Counted from the stretch's first letter, positions 35,901 through 48,100 are shown. The stretch is DNA of 64,000 bases from Escarpia spicata (GCA_963995525.1 OZ023210.1:2018775-2082774), one strand, 5' to 3'. Translations and numbers: made by a program. The notes: a model not told the origin generated them from the letters alone.

Positions 35901-36470
35901 AAATATTACCAAAAATATGTTTCCGCCCTATTCCGATTGCTTTGTATGTTTAATATCGCTATCAATTTCATGATTCAGTTAAGTGCACTTTTATAGCAAT
36001 GTCGCACATTTTAAATACGTTTAAAGTAACAAGACCCACCTTTAACTCACTTTCATTCATATATATATTGTGTGGCTATATCAAGTAATCAGTCCAGTTC
36101 TCAATCTTTGATGTTCATTTACAGGAGACCACATTTCTGCAACAAGAATTAAGGTGTAATACATATGTAGGCATATATTAAGGGTAATGTACAGGCTATA
36201 TATTTACCTTAGTTTGCAACAGAAAAGAAATGTAGTTCCGGACCATGTTTTTTTTGTAACGGTACAGTTGGATCAGAAATGATGTTCTTATCAATGTTGC
36301 AGGAAAGCCTAGGCGGCGCTGTTGAGTTTGCAAAGCCGCTGGTGCCATCAGCACCTGGTGACGGGTCGAAGAACTGCATGCAAGGCATACACAATGAGAG
36401 CGACTCGAACATCGAAATGTCGTTGCCTTCACCGACGCAATCAGACAGTAGCCCCGGGGACAAGAGTTGA
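26764..36470 (+). CDS. CCDC6: CCDC6 orthologue, nine coding exons (complete)
   Basis: Coding exons: 26764-26985, 27757-27906, 30922-31050, 31964-32067, 32361-32506, 33557-33713, 34867-35027, 35643-35803, 36303-36470. All junctions are GT-AG, all phases join, and the total is 1398 nt (465 aa plus stop; human CCDC6 is about 474 aa). The start MADSASE is the same as in vertebrates. Residues about 30-300 form a long coiled coil with family-identical stretches ([39 protein letters not shown]). The C-terminal third is Ser/Pro-rich (KTSSPIP, RPISPG, ending SSPGDKS), as in the family. Human CCDC6 is a ubiquitous coiled-coil scaffold with tumour-suppressor/ATM-linked roles and a RET fusion partner; function here is by orthology. 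Three introns carry minisatellites that abut or copy exon ends (see arrays). Confidence 0.95.
27757..27906 (+). CDS. CCDC6: CCDC6 exon 2
   Basis: 50 codons, phase 0 on both sides, acceptor GATGTTGCAG, donor GTACAG. Encodes [17 protein letters not shown] and [15 protein letters not shown], near-identical to vertebrates. Confidence 0.95.
28339..29925. mobile_element. Putative DNA transposon in CCDC6 intron 2
   Basis: Starts CAGCGTTCGAAATAGC and ends, on the other strand, CAGCGATAGAAATAAGC. Both ends carry subterminal ACTTGTCCG-type motifs in inverted orientation. The flanks on both sides are GTATG (28334-28338 and 29926-29930), a possible short target duplication. No transposase frame is visible in the interior, so it is non-autonomous or decayed. 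Confidence 0.55.
30922..31050 (+). CDS. CCDC6: CCDC6 exon 3
   Basis: 43 codons, phase 0, from [20 protein letters not shown] to SKQNTLEQ. Acceptor GCTTGTTTTAG, donor GTACAG. Confidence 0.95.
31211..31963. repeat. 25-bp minisatellite ending exactly at the CCDC6 exon 4 acceptor
   Basis: About 30 copies of a 25-bp unit (GTGGCATGTTGTTGTAGCTG then ACACC), most homogeneous at 31630-31860 and diverged at the left. The last copy is shortened (CATGTTGTAG) and its TAG is the acceptor of exon 4 (exon starts 31964). Every unit therefore carries a TTGTAG acceptor-like hexamer. The long frames on the minus strand are by-products of the repeat. Confidence 0.95.
31964..32067 (+). CDS. CCDC6: CCDC6 exon 4
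   Basis: Encodes [20 protein letters not shown] then [14 protein letters not shown], phase 0 in and phase 2 out (AG|G). The acceptor is the terminal unit of a 25-bp array. Donor GTACGT. Confidence 0.95.
32274..32306. repeat. 33-bp perfect palindrome in CCDC6 intron 4
   Basis: CTGCGCCTATATCATA, one C, then its exact reverse complement. A 16-bp perfect hairpin with a one-base centre. Confidence 0.9.
32361..32506 (+). CDS. CCDC6: CCDC6 exon 5
   Basis: Encodes [14 protein letters not shown] to [11 protein letters not shown] and the first base of a Tyr codon completed by exon 6. The donor (CAGT|GTAAGT) is the one predicted by phase and family alignment, but the same exon-end/donor context is repeated downstream every 39 bp. 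Confidence 0.9.
32492..33225 (+). repeat. 39-bp minisatellite copied from the CCDC6 exon 5 / intron 5 junction
   Basis: The unit contains the last 15 nt of exon 5 (CCTCCCAGGCTCAGT) plus 24 nt of intron starting at the donor. Copies with GT at 32507, 32546, 32585, 32624, 32663, 32702 and so on at 39-bp spacing keep CAGTGTAAGT or CAGTGTAGGT; beyond about 33050 units shrink and diverge. The unit is 13 codons and stays open in the exon's frame to 33198, encoding Cys/His-rich repeats of the type [13 protein letters not shown]. Confidence 0.95.
33557..33713 (+). CDS. CCDC6: CCDC6 exon 6
   Basis: Encodes [19 protein letters not shown] to [12 protein letters not shown] and most of an Arg codon, phase 2 both sides. 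Strongly conserved with vertebrates ([20 protein letters not shown]). Donor GAGAG|GTGGGT is the first of about 16 tandem copies. Confidence 0.95.
33676..34378 (+). repeat. 40/47-bp minisatellite copied from the CCDC6 exon 6 / intron 6 junction
   Basis: Sixteen copies of GTGGGTTCTTATTGG (some ATGGGT) are each followed by a copy of the exon end (TCTGAGAGCGAGTCTAGT, with or without CTCAAGATG, then GAGAG). Short units are 40 bp and long units 47 bp. The long form keeps more of the exon (compare TCTAGTCTCGAGATGGACG in the exon). Most units rebuild a GAGAG|GTGGGT donor. Confidence 0.95.
34867..35027 (+). CDS. CCDC6: CCDC6 exon 7
   Basis: [20 protein letters not shown] to [19 protein letters not shown], phase 2 in and phase 1 out, donor GTATGG. 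FNEM, KTSSPIP and RPISPG correspond to vertebrate motifs. Confidence 0.9.
35375..35625 (+). mobile_element. SINE-like element ahead of CCDC6 exon 8
   Basis: Contains AATACCTGGCTATAGACATT and TTGGTGGATG, then AAAGCGCTTTGAACAGTGCA and a terminal TGCGCTATATAAGAACTTA. This is the typical L2-tail type of SINE 3' end. A related copy is at 60826-60990. The tail ends about 20 bp before the exon 8 acceptor. Confidence 0.6.
35643..35803 (+). CDS. CCDC6: CCDC6 exon 8
   Basis: [20 protein letters not shown] to [10 protein letters not shown], Pro/Ser/His-rich, phase 1 in and phase 0 out. Acceptor GTGTGTCTGCAG, donor GTCAGT. Confidence 0.85.
36303..36470 (+). CDS. CCDC6: CCDC6 exon 9 (terminal)
   Basis: [20 protein letters not shown] to [12 protein letters not shown] and TGA at 36468-36470. 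Low-complexity C-terminus; less conserved than the coiled coil, so this exon is the least certain of the nine. Confidence 0.75.
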   Translation, partial: ESLGGAVEFAKPLVPSAPGDGSKNCMQGIHNESDSNIEMSLPSPTQSDSSPGDKS

Positions 36471-38545
36471 GCCTCCCGCCCCTCACTTGTTGGATTTGTT
36501 CTCTGCGCGACTGTGCCAGACGACTTGTGTAGCGTCTGTCGACAAACTGAATGTGGTGCTCTGTATGCTACCGTTGCGATGTGCCTCGTAGTTGGCGCTG
36601 AATGTGACACCGGGTGCTGCAACTGGGCTGCGGGGTTCTGTCATGTGAACTGGCGTTACATCAAGCATGCGATGTTGCATGTTTGTGAATTTTTGTTGTT
36701 GACGCGTCTAACTGTGACCTTCCACCTCGCGTGCTTGCTGACATTCTTCAGTGCCTCCAAAAACTGCTTCCTTCAACGTTGAGATTAGAATTGAGATTCG
36801 TTTCGGTGTGAAGATGCTGCAGTGCATCCACTGTAAATTCTCAATGTTTTATATACGCACAATGTGACAGACAGCTTGAAGTTAACTTTGCTTTTTGCCA
36901 CAGTTGACAGTGATAAAGCAGTTTTGAAATAGTTTTCTACTAAATCATTCAGGTTTTTTGTCCGGGAAACCATGTTGTTATTGTTTAGTTATCCCACAAG
37001 ACTGGTGAATAATATTGTACATCTTGCTTACAGGAACAACAGTTGGTATAATATAATTGAATACATGAATTGTGTTGGCCGTTTCATAATACCGTGTGTG
37101 GCTGCTCAATGCACTTTTGCAGTTGCACTTGGCAAACATCAATGTGGGTGAGTATTATGTGGCCTGTGATGACTGGAGGGGATTGCAAGGGGACTTGGAA
37201 AATCGTGGGGAGGGGTGTCTCCCATTCTGAGGTTGGTATGTGAGAATATGATGTATCTGTCGGAGTCACTTGCCAAAAGTTGACTTGTCGTCGTGGCAAG
37301 AAACGGATACAAGGAATGAAAATCTGCAAGTTTATGTGATAATTGCCAAGGTTTTGGTTTGTTTAGGGTAGTATTAACAGCTGTGTTTCGGTGTAAATGC
37401 ACGCATGCCAAACGCCAAATGCTAATGGTTTCTTGTTTTACTTGGTGCGAGTTGAATTCTCCTTGATAATTTGGTGAGGTGGTTTATTTTGATTGTTTCT
37501 AATAGTTTGGTTTTAATAGTTTTATCGAATACCTTTTATTTTTGGGTCACTGGTTTAAAGGAGGTAATATGTTTGTGATGTTTACAGATGAAGGTATTCA
37601 TTAGAATGGCCAGTTCTCCAATTGTCGAGCATAATAATATTGCCATGGTCATTGGGAATGAACCAGTTGTCACGCAAATTGACACCGTCATTCGAAACGG
37701 ATAACGCGTAATCCAGTCATTTACGTTTGATATTGTCCAAGGTTGCATCAGATGTAAAAATATCATGTACATATGCACAGACTATTGAAATGTCAAGTTA
37801 ACCAGTTACTTATTCAGAAAGACATTTGAAAGTTGAGATGGCACAGTTAATGCATCATCTCGATTTGTTTGATTGTGTTCTGCTCAGCTTGGCTTTATGT
37901 TGTACTTTCCAGTTGCGGCATATCAGAATGTGGCCATTTTGAATGATTATGTGTCGGATGAAACGGTTATGTTGAATTGAGAGAAATACATTACAAAATT
38001 ACAAGAAGCATGTTGTTCTTTATTGCAATCCTGAAAATGTAGTTATAATCTTGAAAGCGCATCACCATAATTATATATCCATTGTAGTCTGTTTCCAAAT
38101 ATCTTCCTCTTCGGGTGGTTCTAAGCTTTTTTTCACAATTCACCCCTCTTTCTGTCTTGTTTCATCTCTGAAACCAGTTGCTTTTGGCTAGCTGATACTC
38201 GCATACACACCCTTGTTGTCCACACAGTGACCAAAACACCCACACTACAACCATATACAAGCACAAACAAATGCATGCCCATTTTACCCCATACTCATAA
38301 GATCATGGAACTCGCTCCCTATACATTTAACAACACCCATGTCAATGTGGTGAATATGCCGCCGGGGCGGGTTGAGGTTCTCCAAAAACATCCAGTTGTG
38401 GTTCCCCGAAAAAATTGCAGTCCTTTTAAGGCTCTCTAAAAACCACCTGCATCCAAAAAATTTACACCCGTCCTTAAATATGGGGGATTAATCTTATCTC
38501 CAGTCCCCCCATCAAAAATATTAGGGTTAGGTTGAAGGTCGACGC
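36471..38545 (+). other. CCDC6 3' UTR and intergenic stretch
   Basis: No convincing ORF. I find no clear AATAAA close to the CCDC6 stop codon, so the transcript end is not placed. Confidence 0.4.
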
Positions 38546-38799
38546 GGCTATTTATAGAAGTCTGGTGCAGGCGATATGTTTGCCATCGTTAGTTCTCTGG
38601 AAGACAAGCGTGCGCTGCATCTAGAGATTGTGTTGTTAATACGGATTTATTTATTTAGTGTTGTTAGTTTGCAACAGTATGTCACGAATAAATCCTTATC
38701 AACAACACAATCACTAGATTCAGCGCACGCTTGTTTTGTGTTCCCGAAAACTAACGACGGCAAACATATCGACTGCACGAGAATGTTCTATAAATAGCC
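38546..38799. repeat. Fold-back repeat upstream of ASPSCR1
   Basis: GGCTATTTATAGAA at the left end is mirrored at the right (TTCTATAAATAGCC). The arms of about 115 bp also share CGATATGTTTGCC, CGTTAGTT, ACAAGCGTGCGCTG, ATTGTGTTGTT and GGATTTATT with their complements. It ends about 240 bp before the ASPSCR1 start codon. Confidence 0.85.
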
Positions 38800-38933
38800 A
38801 CACATGCCAAGCGTCGGTCAACAAAATACTTCTGCCATTAAATAGCGCAATCTATACAGGACTCCTTTAATACAACTATTATTGTATTTTTGTACGTGTA
38901 AAGGTAGCACGAAATGCGCTCCAAAAGCGTCGC

Positions 38934-38964
<31 letters not shown>

Positions 38965-39040
38965 GGTGCTGCCTCGTGGCGGATATATTTAACACCATTA
39001 GTCGACTATCTATCCGGTAGGGGACATCTTGATTGGAATC

Positions 39041-39121
39041 ATGTCGACAAAAGTAGAAGTTCTATGTCCAAATGGACACCGTGTCAACGTCAAAGTTACG
39101 CCGACAACGAAAATGTTGCAG
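39041..39121 (+). CDS. ASPSCR1: ASPSCR1 exon 1
   Basis: MSTKVEVLCPNGHRVNVKVT to TTKMLQ, phase 0; the start of the N-terminal ubiquitin-like fold. The ATG matches the family start. Confidence 0.9.
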
Positions 39122-42100
39122 GTTTTTTGAAATAACTTTATTACATAGGCTATGAAAAAAATAACTGTTTAAATTAGAACCCGTGTTTTGCATGTCGCAT
39201 TGTTTTGAACAGTAAAATCGAGCGAAAATACAGCAACCATGATTCATGAATGATGAATCATTAATACATTTAGCAATTAATTTGGTAATTGTGTGCTTGT
39301 TACACTGTCCTGTGACATGCATTTGAACTTGGCTTAAGATATACAGTCATATACTATGTTCACATTTCAGTGGTTCATATCGGTTGGTTTGTACTGTCTG
39401 TATTATTTATGTACATACTGGTGTGGCCGTGGGCAATAATCGTGGGTCCAATCGTGTGTTGCCATTTTTACTAAAACCGGATCAAGTTCTTCCGTAAGAT
39501 ATTTATGTACTAAATCTCTAACACATAGTCCTTCCAATTTCTGCAAACAAACTTTTACAAAAGTTGTTTTGAGCGAAGTACTTATTAAAACATACAAGCA
39601 AAATCCAAATCTCGTCGAAACGCCTGTGACTCAAAAGTTGTGGGTCCTATCTACACTGTGTAAATTGTTCGCGTGTCACGTGAATCCATGCGAGAACACG
39701 CAGTGTATTAAAATAGGCCAAGAGCGTTAGAACACAAGATTTCAGTGCCACAAATTTTTACTTGCCACAAATTTTTTGGTCACCAGTATAGTCATTGTAG
39801 AAAGTTGGACTTGGAAACATTAGTCTTACTCTTACTAGTCTTACTCATTCCGACTTACATTACTTAGTATTAGTAGGCTGCCACAGTGTAGGCAACGCAT
39901 TTACTTTCTTAGAAAATTAAACTCATTTTCTGTTGATAAAACAATTTTAAACCTGTTTTACAAGTCTTATTGAGAGGGTTCTTTGCTTTTCGTTTATCTG
40001 CTGGTATTTCAATCTGAGTGTTAAACACAAGAACAGTTTACAGAAGTGTGTACGTGTCAGCTCCAAAATAATTGGAGATACTCAGAGAGACATCACTCAG
40101 TTTTGTGAACAACAGGTGCTTAGGAAGGCTCGCTCCATTTTAGCCAATGATAGTCATGCTCTATATCCCACGTTTGAGACTCTGTCGTCGGGCCGCCGTT
40201 TTAGGTGCCCCTCGTGCAAAACAAACCGTAAGAAACTAACTTTTATTCCTGTTGCAATCAGTCTTTTTAACAATGTGAAATGAATGTAGCGTGTGTGTGT
40301 GTGTGTGTGTGTATGTTCTACATATTTAGCAGTTACAGTGTGAAGAAATGCACTCCATGTGTTCATGTGATACATTATTCTGTGTGACCAGGATGAAGTG
40401 TGCCAGTAATACGATGTTAACAATGTTATATTTTAATATTTATATATATATATATATATTTGTGTACACTGTGCCGTCCAAACGTGATTGATAGTCATTT
40501 AATTATAAAGTTACATATTTCAATAGGTACCAAAATAAGGTCATTCCATAGTGGTTAGATCCACACCAACTGAATCTTGACTGCATTTTGAGGATGCAGT
40601 AAGTTATTAGGTTTTAAGACTTAGAGAACCATTAACAAGTTTCTTGATTTTTGACATGTCAGATATTGGAGGAGGCGTGCACGAAACAAGGCTTTCTTCC
40701 CCCCGAGGAATATGAACTGAGGTAAGTAATTTAGTTTGCCCATGTAATAGATTTATAACATCTTACTCTCAGCCTGCATGTGTTCTTATGTGCTGTACAT
40801 AGTCACACTTATACAACAACATTTTTGTTGTCTATTAAATGAAGCACTGATTTGTGCCTACAACTAAAAAACTGTTAACAAATATTGTACACGTTTTTTT
40901 TTCCACAGATTACAAGCCATACTTCAAAAAGACAACATTCATTTCATACATATATATAATTACAGATAAGATTATGAAATTAATTAGTGACCTGGTACGG
41001 CAATGTTCCACTTTCAAGTCCAAGTTTGGAATGGCATGTTTTGTTTGTATAACTTTAATCTGACTTCCTTAGACACATCAGTAACAAGAGGCCAATAGAT
41101 GTGACGCTGTCAGTAAGATTTGCGGGGATACCGAACCATGCGAAGCTCGAGTTGATGAAGTCCAACAAGTCTCGCAAAGAGAGTGATGTCATTATTGCTC
41201 TGCAGCTAGAGTCAGGGGAGAGATTGCTGCACGCATTCCCCCCTTCCACAGCCCTCTGGGAAGTACTCGCCTTCTGGGAAGAACAGCCAGGAAGGTTAGT
41301 TTGTTTAATTTAATTGTGAGTAAAGTAACTTTAGTTAAATCGTAAAGTCAAACTCATGGAAGTTGGATGATAGCATACAGTGTTTGACAAAAAGAATGCA
41401 AAATAACAGTTATCGTGCATATTAAACTTGTTTTTGTCAGACTAAAATTTATGTGAGAAGATTCATCACTGGTTGTTTCAAATCATTATTTTCAGTAAAA
41501 TGTATGTCACTGAAGAGAAAAGGTACATCTTACTGAAAGACTAACGGAATTAACTATTGTCAGACTGTTGACTAATGGTTTGCTTAATTGTTTGGGAACA
41601 AGCGATTTATGTAAATGATTACGTAGTATGTTTGTTTTTAGCACACACAGAAATAAGCTGCAGCGAGCTGAAGGAGAAGGAATACACCCGGTGTGCATTT
41701 TTATGCAGGAGGAGGTAAGCCGGACTTGTCATCATTACTTGAATATCCATGGTTTGACTTGACTATTCATGGTTTGACACGTTCAGCGGTGTGTCACTTA
41801 TTTACCGGTGCCTTTATAATGGATAGCCACTACTCGAAAACGGCCATAGGCCATATCTCTGTTAGTACTGAACATATCTTAGCCAAATTTGGAGTACTAA
41901 TTAGTTAAATGAATAGTACATGATATTTGGAATGTGGGCTCATTTGCTTGTGCAGTGCCATGACAATCAACATTTCTAGTGTGATAGAGGGGCATGCATC
42001 CTTGAAAATTATTCTGAGCTAACAACTGTATGTGTGATCATGCAGTTGTCAAGAATCATTAGCTAGAATACTCCTTTGTGCAATAAGGTGGTTTTGGGCA

Positions 42101-45100
42101 AGGAAATTTGACTGCAATGACTGTTGTGAGATGAGACTTCAGGTTTGAGCTTTTTTCATGACGTCTCGAAAAATGCTCAAACCTGAACAACAGTCACTGA
42201 AGTCAGATATCCTGCCCAAAACCACCTTATTGCACAAAGGAGTATTCTAGCTAATGATTCTTGACAGTTGCATGATCACACATACAGTTGTTAGCTCAGA
42301 ATAATTGTCAAGGATGTGAAAATCCATCTCACTTGGAACGTTCATTGCCATGGTAATACACAACCAAACGTGCCCATATTTCACACATCATATACCATTC
42401 ATTCATATGTTCAGTATTAAAAGAGATATGGCATATTGGTTATATGGCCTTTAATATGGGCGTTTTCGAGTAGTGGTTACCCTTAAGGGTAGCCACTACT
42501 CGAAAATGCCCATATAACCAATATGCCATATCTCTGTTATATATCATAACCAAATTTGGAGCACTGATTAGAAAAATGAATGGTATATGATGTGTGAAAT
42601 ATGGGCATGTTTGGTTGTGTATTACCATGGCAATGAACGTTTCAAGTGAGATGGATTTTCACATCCTTGAAAGTTATTCTGAGCTAACAACTGTATGTGT
42701 GATCATGCAACTGTCAAGAATCATTAGCTAGAATACTCCTTTGTGATATGGCCTATGGCCGTTTTTGAGTAGTGGCTACCCTTAAGTAAAAACATTTTTG
42801 CTCTCATACATGTTCATCAAAGGTGCTATATTGCAGTTATACCTGCAGTGAAATATGCATATTTTATTGATAAAGGGGTACTTAATGTAGTTATAGTTAC
42901 CTCATCAAGATTTCATAATTGAAATGCTTTTGAGAAATGCAATTGGAATAAATAATTTATCACAAGACCTCATGATTTATTTGTTGCCCACCTGAAATAC
43001 CCTGATTATTTTGCTACATGTGGCTAGAAATGTAACATTTGTGATGTATGCCACACCAGCAGGGCCTCACCCAGGATCAAATTTTTGCCAGTCCAAATTT
43101 TTTCCGACATGCTACAAAGCGCGGTCGGGCATGTATTGAATGAGAATTCCTAATTTGTATGTATATTTTTTTGTTCAAAGCATGTGATTCACATCTTAAT
43201 GCCACTTACAATATAGCAGATATAAGTTGTTTCATTAGAACACATTTAATTGCCACAATTTAAAATTACTAACAAAACTATAACAAATTAGCAAACATAT
43301 TTAATGTGGAATGCCAATTTTTATATACAATTAACATGTGTGCATACAAATTGTATACAAGGTCTGATAGACTATGGAAGCTAATATTTGGAATTTTAAA
43401 GCATTCGATTTTTTTGTACAAGCATCATACAATAATATTATAAATACTACAGTTCGATTTTGTTTAATTCCTAAAACAAAATATTAGATTGACAATTTTT
43501 TTTTAACAAGTCGCCCTGCAATGGCCATAATCAGTTACAGTTATTAATTAAAACATTGTGTATTTACGTTGCTGTGAATGTTTCAATTGTTAAACTATAA
43601 ATCAGTCAAGACATTAATTAATTTAATTAGCAAGCGACACGTAGCTCCATGCCTTGAACCACCCAACGTGCGACCAAACAACGTGCGACAAACGGGACTC
43701 ACCACGGCAATGCCCTAAAAATAGCGCAGACGTAACTAAACCTAGCACAGTCGCCATACGTTCAGCCTGCATGCTCCACTGCAGGCTGATTATCGCAATT
43801 CTGTTCACAAATGATGCGACATCGTCAAACAAAATCTAGTTTCCGCACTTGTAAATCATGTTTAATTATCACACAACATACATCATTTTAATAGTGGAAA
43901 ACTGACAAATGGCATCGGTGATGCACGAAGTTGTATATCGGGCGAAAACATAGGTAAACCGACATGTTTACACTTCAACTGATCGTAACTTTTGTTTCTC
44001 TGACGGCATCAATTTCATGTAACATCAACAATTTCCATAATGACCCCCCCCTCCCATCGCACCCAGCCCCGCTCCCTGGTCCACAAGGTTTCCAATCAAA
44101 CCTTTCTCTGAAGTAGATACAGTGACAAGTCCAGCCTGTTGACGGTGCCTGGGAATCTAGGAAGTTGCTCATTTAATCATCAAAAGTAGATGTACTTTGT
44201 TTCAACATAATTATTGTGTGCTACACTGTAAGTCCTGTCGGCAGTTAAGGTCGTCCGTTAGCACTTCAAAGAGATGCTTGTTTAGCAACATCAAATAAGT
44301 TACATTGTGTTAATTACAGCTGTCAAAGTGCCTGGATGGCCAGACATGTCCAAGTGTTTACGTCTGTAGAACATCACTGTGGGAAAGACTGCGCCAGTGA
44401 ATAGCCAATAATCATCCAACGAGCTTCTAAATTTACAACACAGCAGGAACATTATAATTATTACTAACAATCAATGACAAAGTTAAATTGTTGTATTCAA
44501 ATAAAACCTTTCAATAAAAAATTGATAGTTTAATATTGCAATTACAACAATTATAATACTCATTTTATATTATTCTAAGACATTTTATAATTATATCCAT
44601 AACTTTCAGAAAACCATAACTATTTAATGTAATTTAATGGTTCTACCTAACGTCATCTTCATTTATTTTTTTCACTATATAATACCTGTACATTTTATTA
44701 ATGTCTAGACGCACATTAATGACAATGATAATAATATGCTCAGTGCCAAGGCAGTCATCAGCAGACTGGTGGCAGTCAAAGTTATAACATTGTACACAGG
44801 CACAGCAACGGTTGACGTCACCGTACCGACTTTGTAGAACTTGTAGTGGATTAAAAATGTGTTAATAAATTGTAACAAGTGAATGAGAAAGTTTCTTCAG
44901 GGCATCTCGAGCAGCAGTATTTATAGATTTAGCAATTCTTTAATGTGTATCATTTTCTGTAGTCGGATATTTGTATTCCTGTAATACGGCAGCAGTTTCC
45001 GTAATGCCGTAATCTGAGGTGAATTTCTGTAATGAATACGGAGAATCCGTAATGGTAGGCAGCCCTGCAACAGTGAACACCAACACATCTCCTCGGTGGT

Positions 45101-48100
45101 TGATTAAAACCATACGATCCCAATATGATTACAAGTGTGGGTTTTCGATTTGCCGCGACCTGTGTTTTTGCAAAAACCGTACCTTCACGGCGCGCTGTCG
45201 GCATACAAAATTTAGCGCACATTTTTGCTAAATCGCGGACGACAAGTTCGTCAAATAAAGCAATACTTCTAAAAAACTTTATACCATTGTAAAGAATGTC
45301 ATGTTGTCGTTCCAATGATATTAAATATGTATCATTTAACGCGGACTGAACGATGTAAGGACTGCGTGACCGGTCATTTGTTACAATTACATCTAGGAAA
45401 TCGTTTGGGAATGGAAAGAGCGGGTTCTTCCCAAGCACTAATAATTACAGCAATACACTCAATTGGTGCATGCGTAACATCACCCAATGAGTTCACTAAA
45501 CTGTCCAATCGAGCCTCGTCGTAATCGACGAGTGCTTATTGGAACTCCCCGCCCTGATTATTTGGTCTATGCAAGTGTTGCCTGCTTTTCAAACAACCAC
45601 CACTAGCGGTTAGGTGACAATTACCCTAGCAAGTCGAGGCCTTAATTGGTTTCTGGAGTGTGTCGGGCAGCTGGCCAGGCGATCCGGGTGGTCGATTTTA
45701 AAAACCAATCTTAGTAGATTTTGTAACTGGCTTCGCGGCAGTTTCAATGACGTCGTAAAAATGGCATGGACGGGCTGTCCAGCGCAAAAATGCGATGAAA
45801 TGAAAGCGCCAGCCTGGCGGACCCGTCCACAATCAATTTCACCCCGTCCAAAATCGCGATTTTCGAATTTTACCCATCCAAATGACGGGTGGACGGGTCT
45901 CTGGGTGAGGCCCTGCACACCAATAAACATGTAGAAGACACTGATAGATAATAAATAAACTATAGCATAACTGGCAAACTCTCAGTGCATGCAAACCCAT
46001 GATTAATTGATTTCTGTAATTGATAAGTAGCACACAATAACATGTTGGTGATTGTTAGCTTGGACGTCTAACTCCAAACCTCCATGACGGCAGAATAATA
46101 AATTGATAATAGATACAGGTGTAATAGATAATACAAGGATCACATATCTGTGCCAAGTTTACATAAGGCTGATGTGGTGTGTGTGTGTTTCCATCGACAG
46201 GTTCTGGGGGAATATGCATTGAGAGAAAAATCCCTGCGTAGTCTCGGGCTGACAGGAGGGAAAGCTATTATCAGGTGGGTGCCACAGAAAGTTAGGGCAA
46301 ACTTTATACTGATTCATGTATGAAAATGGTGTGTGCAGACAAAGTTAAACGTTACACCTAGTGGCATGCGGGAGAGTATTAATTCGAAAATGTATGAACT
46401 GATATTGTGTTTATTGTGTGTTTACAGACTGTTCTTGCAGAGGTTGATTATAATTAAATTATTAACTTTTTTGTAAGAAAATAATACATACTGTCTGTGC
46501 ATCGTTGCTGTGACGAAAAAAGCTATTTTATTAGTATTATATACATATTTAGGTACAGAGGTGCAAGAAACACACAAAAGACATTCACTTTCTTTATTTA
46601 GTATTCAGTGACATTGCCCTTGGCTTGGATGACCTCTTGGAAGCATGTGGGCATGCTGTCACTCAGTGTCTGGAAGTAGTCAAGGTACATGTCCAGAACC
46701 CACAGCTTCTTGATCTCCTCGCACAGATGGGGAACACTGCTCGTGTTCTTGCAGGAAAGCTTTCTCTTCATCTGATTCCAGGCGTTTTCAATCGGATTAA
46801 GGTCCGGGGAGTTTCCTGGCCACTGCAGCACCTCAATTTTCTCCTTCTTGAGCCATGTTGACACACTTTTGGCCTTGTGGCAGGGGGCGCTCTCTTGCAT
46901 GAAGTGGGTGCACTCATGGATGTAGTAGGCATTCTTCAGATGAGATTCCAAGACATCCACATAACGAACTCCATTCATCGTCACGTTCTTTGGAAGGAAG
47001 TATAGGCCTCCCCGGCCCTTCTGTCCACTGAAACACCCCCAACCCATAACTCCATCTGGGTGTTTGACGGTCTTCTGGGTGTACTTGGGGTCGTACCGGC
47101 TCTTGCCAATGGGTCGCCTCACACGTGCTGCTGTACTCCGGATGCACCTAAACGTGCTCTCATCACTCCACATCACATGTCTCCACTGCTCCACAGTCCA
47201 GTTTTTGTACTTACTGCAGAAATCAAATCGCTGCTTTCTCATTTGGGCCGTGATAAGAGGTTTCTTCTCCGCCTTGCGACACGACATCTTCATGTGTTTT
47301 TGGAGTCGATGTTGGATGGTTCGCGTCGACACTCCCGCAAGAACGTCCGGATGGTTTGCCTTAAATTCGCCTGCAGTAATGGTCGGGCAGGACATCACCT
47401 CTCTTTTCAACATCGAATCTGTCCTCATCGACGCCTTTTTGAGCATACCGATGGCCTGCATACTGCAGCCCAAACGCATGGCAATGTCGCGGTTGCTCAA
47501 CCCTTCATTCACAAGAGCCAAGATACGCACCTTCTCTGCGATATCCAACTTCATTCGACCCATTACGATGACAATTGATTGTTTTATTAATCAAATCTGT
47601 AGGGCACTGATATAGCCACAAATTTGGGGTAGGAAGGAACACAAAACACTTCCTTTACCGTTGGCTAAAGACGCACTGAGTTGAACCAGCTGGCGCCGTC
47701 TGCCCGCTGTGCTATATTTAGCTGCTAGATGCAAGACGCGTCAAAAGTTTTGTGCGCATTATGGTCGAAACGCAAATAAAATTGTTGCGTATCTGAACTG
47801 AATATATTATGCAGTAGCAACGATTTTTTTTGCACAGACTACATGCAAATTATGAGATATATTCATTGCAGGCAGACCTTTCTACTGATGAAGTTATGTA
47901 TCAACCCACGCATGTGGGGGAGAATTTTTGTAAGTTAAATGTTAAACTGGTCTTTATTTAAACAAATAATCTTGTGTTTTAATGCCATAATTGAACATTT
48001 TTAATTAGTAATTTATTAACGTTCATCACTTATAGATATATGGAGGTATTCAAGTGAACTTGTTCTCTGTCTATAGACTGGTGCACCGCGCTGTGGACGC

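Noticed and set aside
45610..45934. Paired 106-codon frames on both strands
   Set aside because: They overlap the terminal region of the hAT-like element and resemble nothing known.
47060..47615. Plus-strand frames of 172-183 codons
   Set aside because: Shadows of the Tc1-like transposase on the minus strand.
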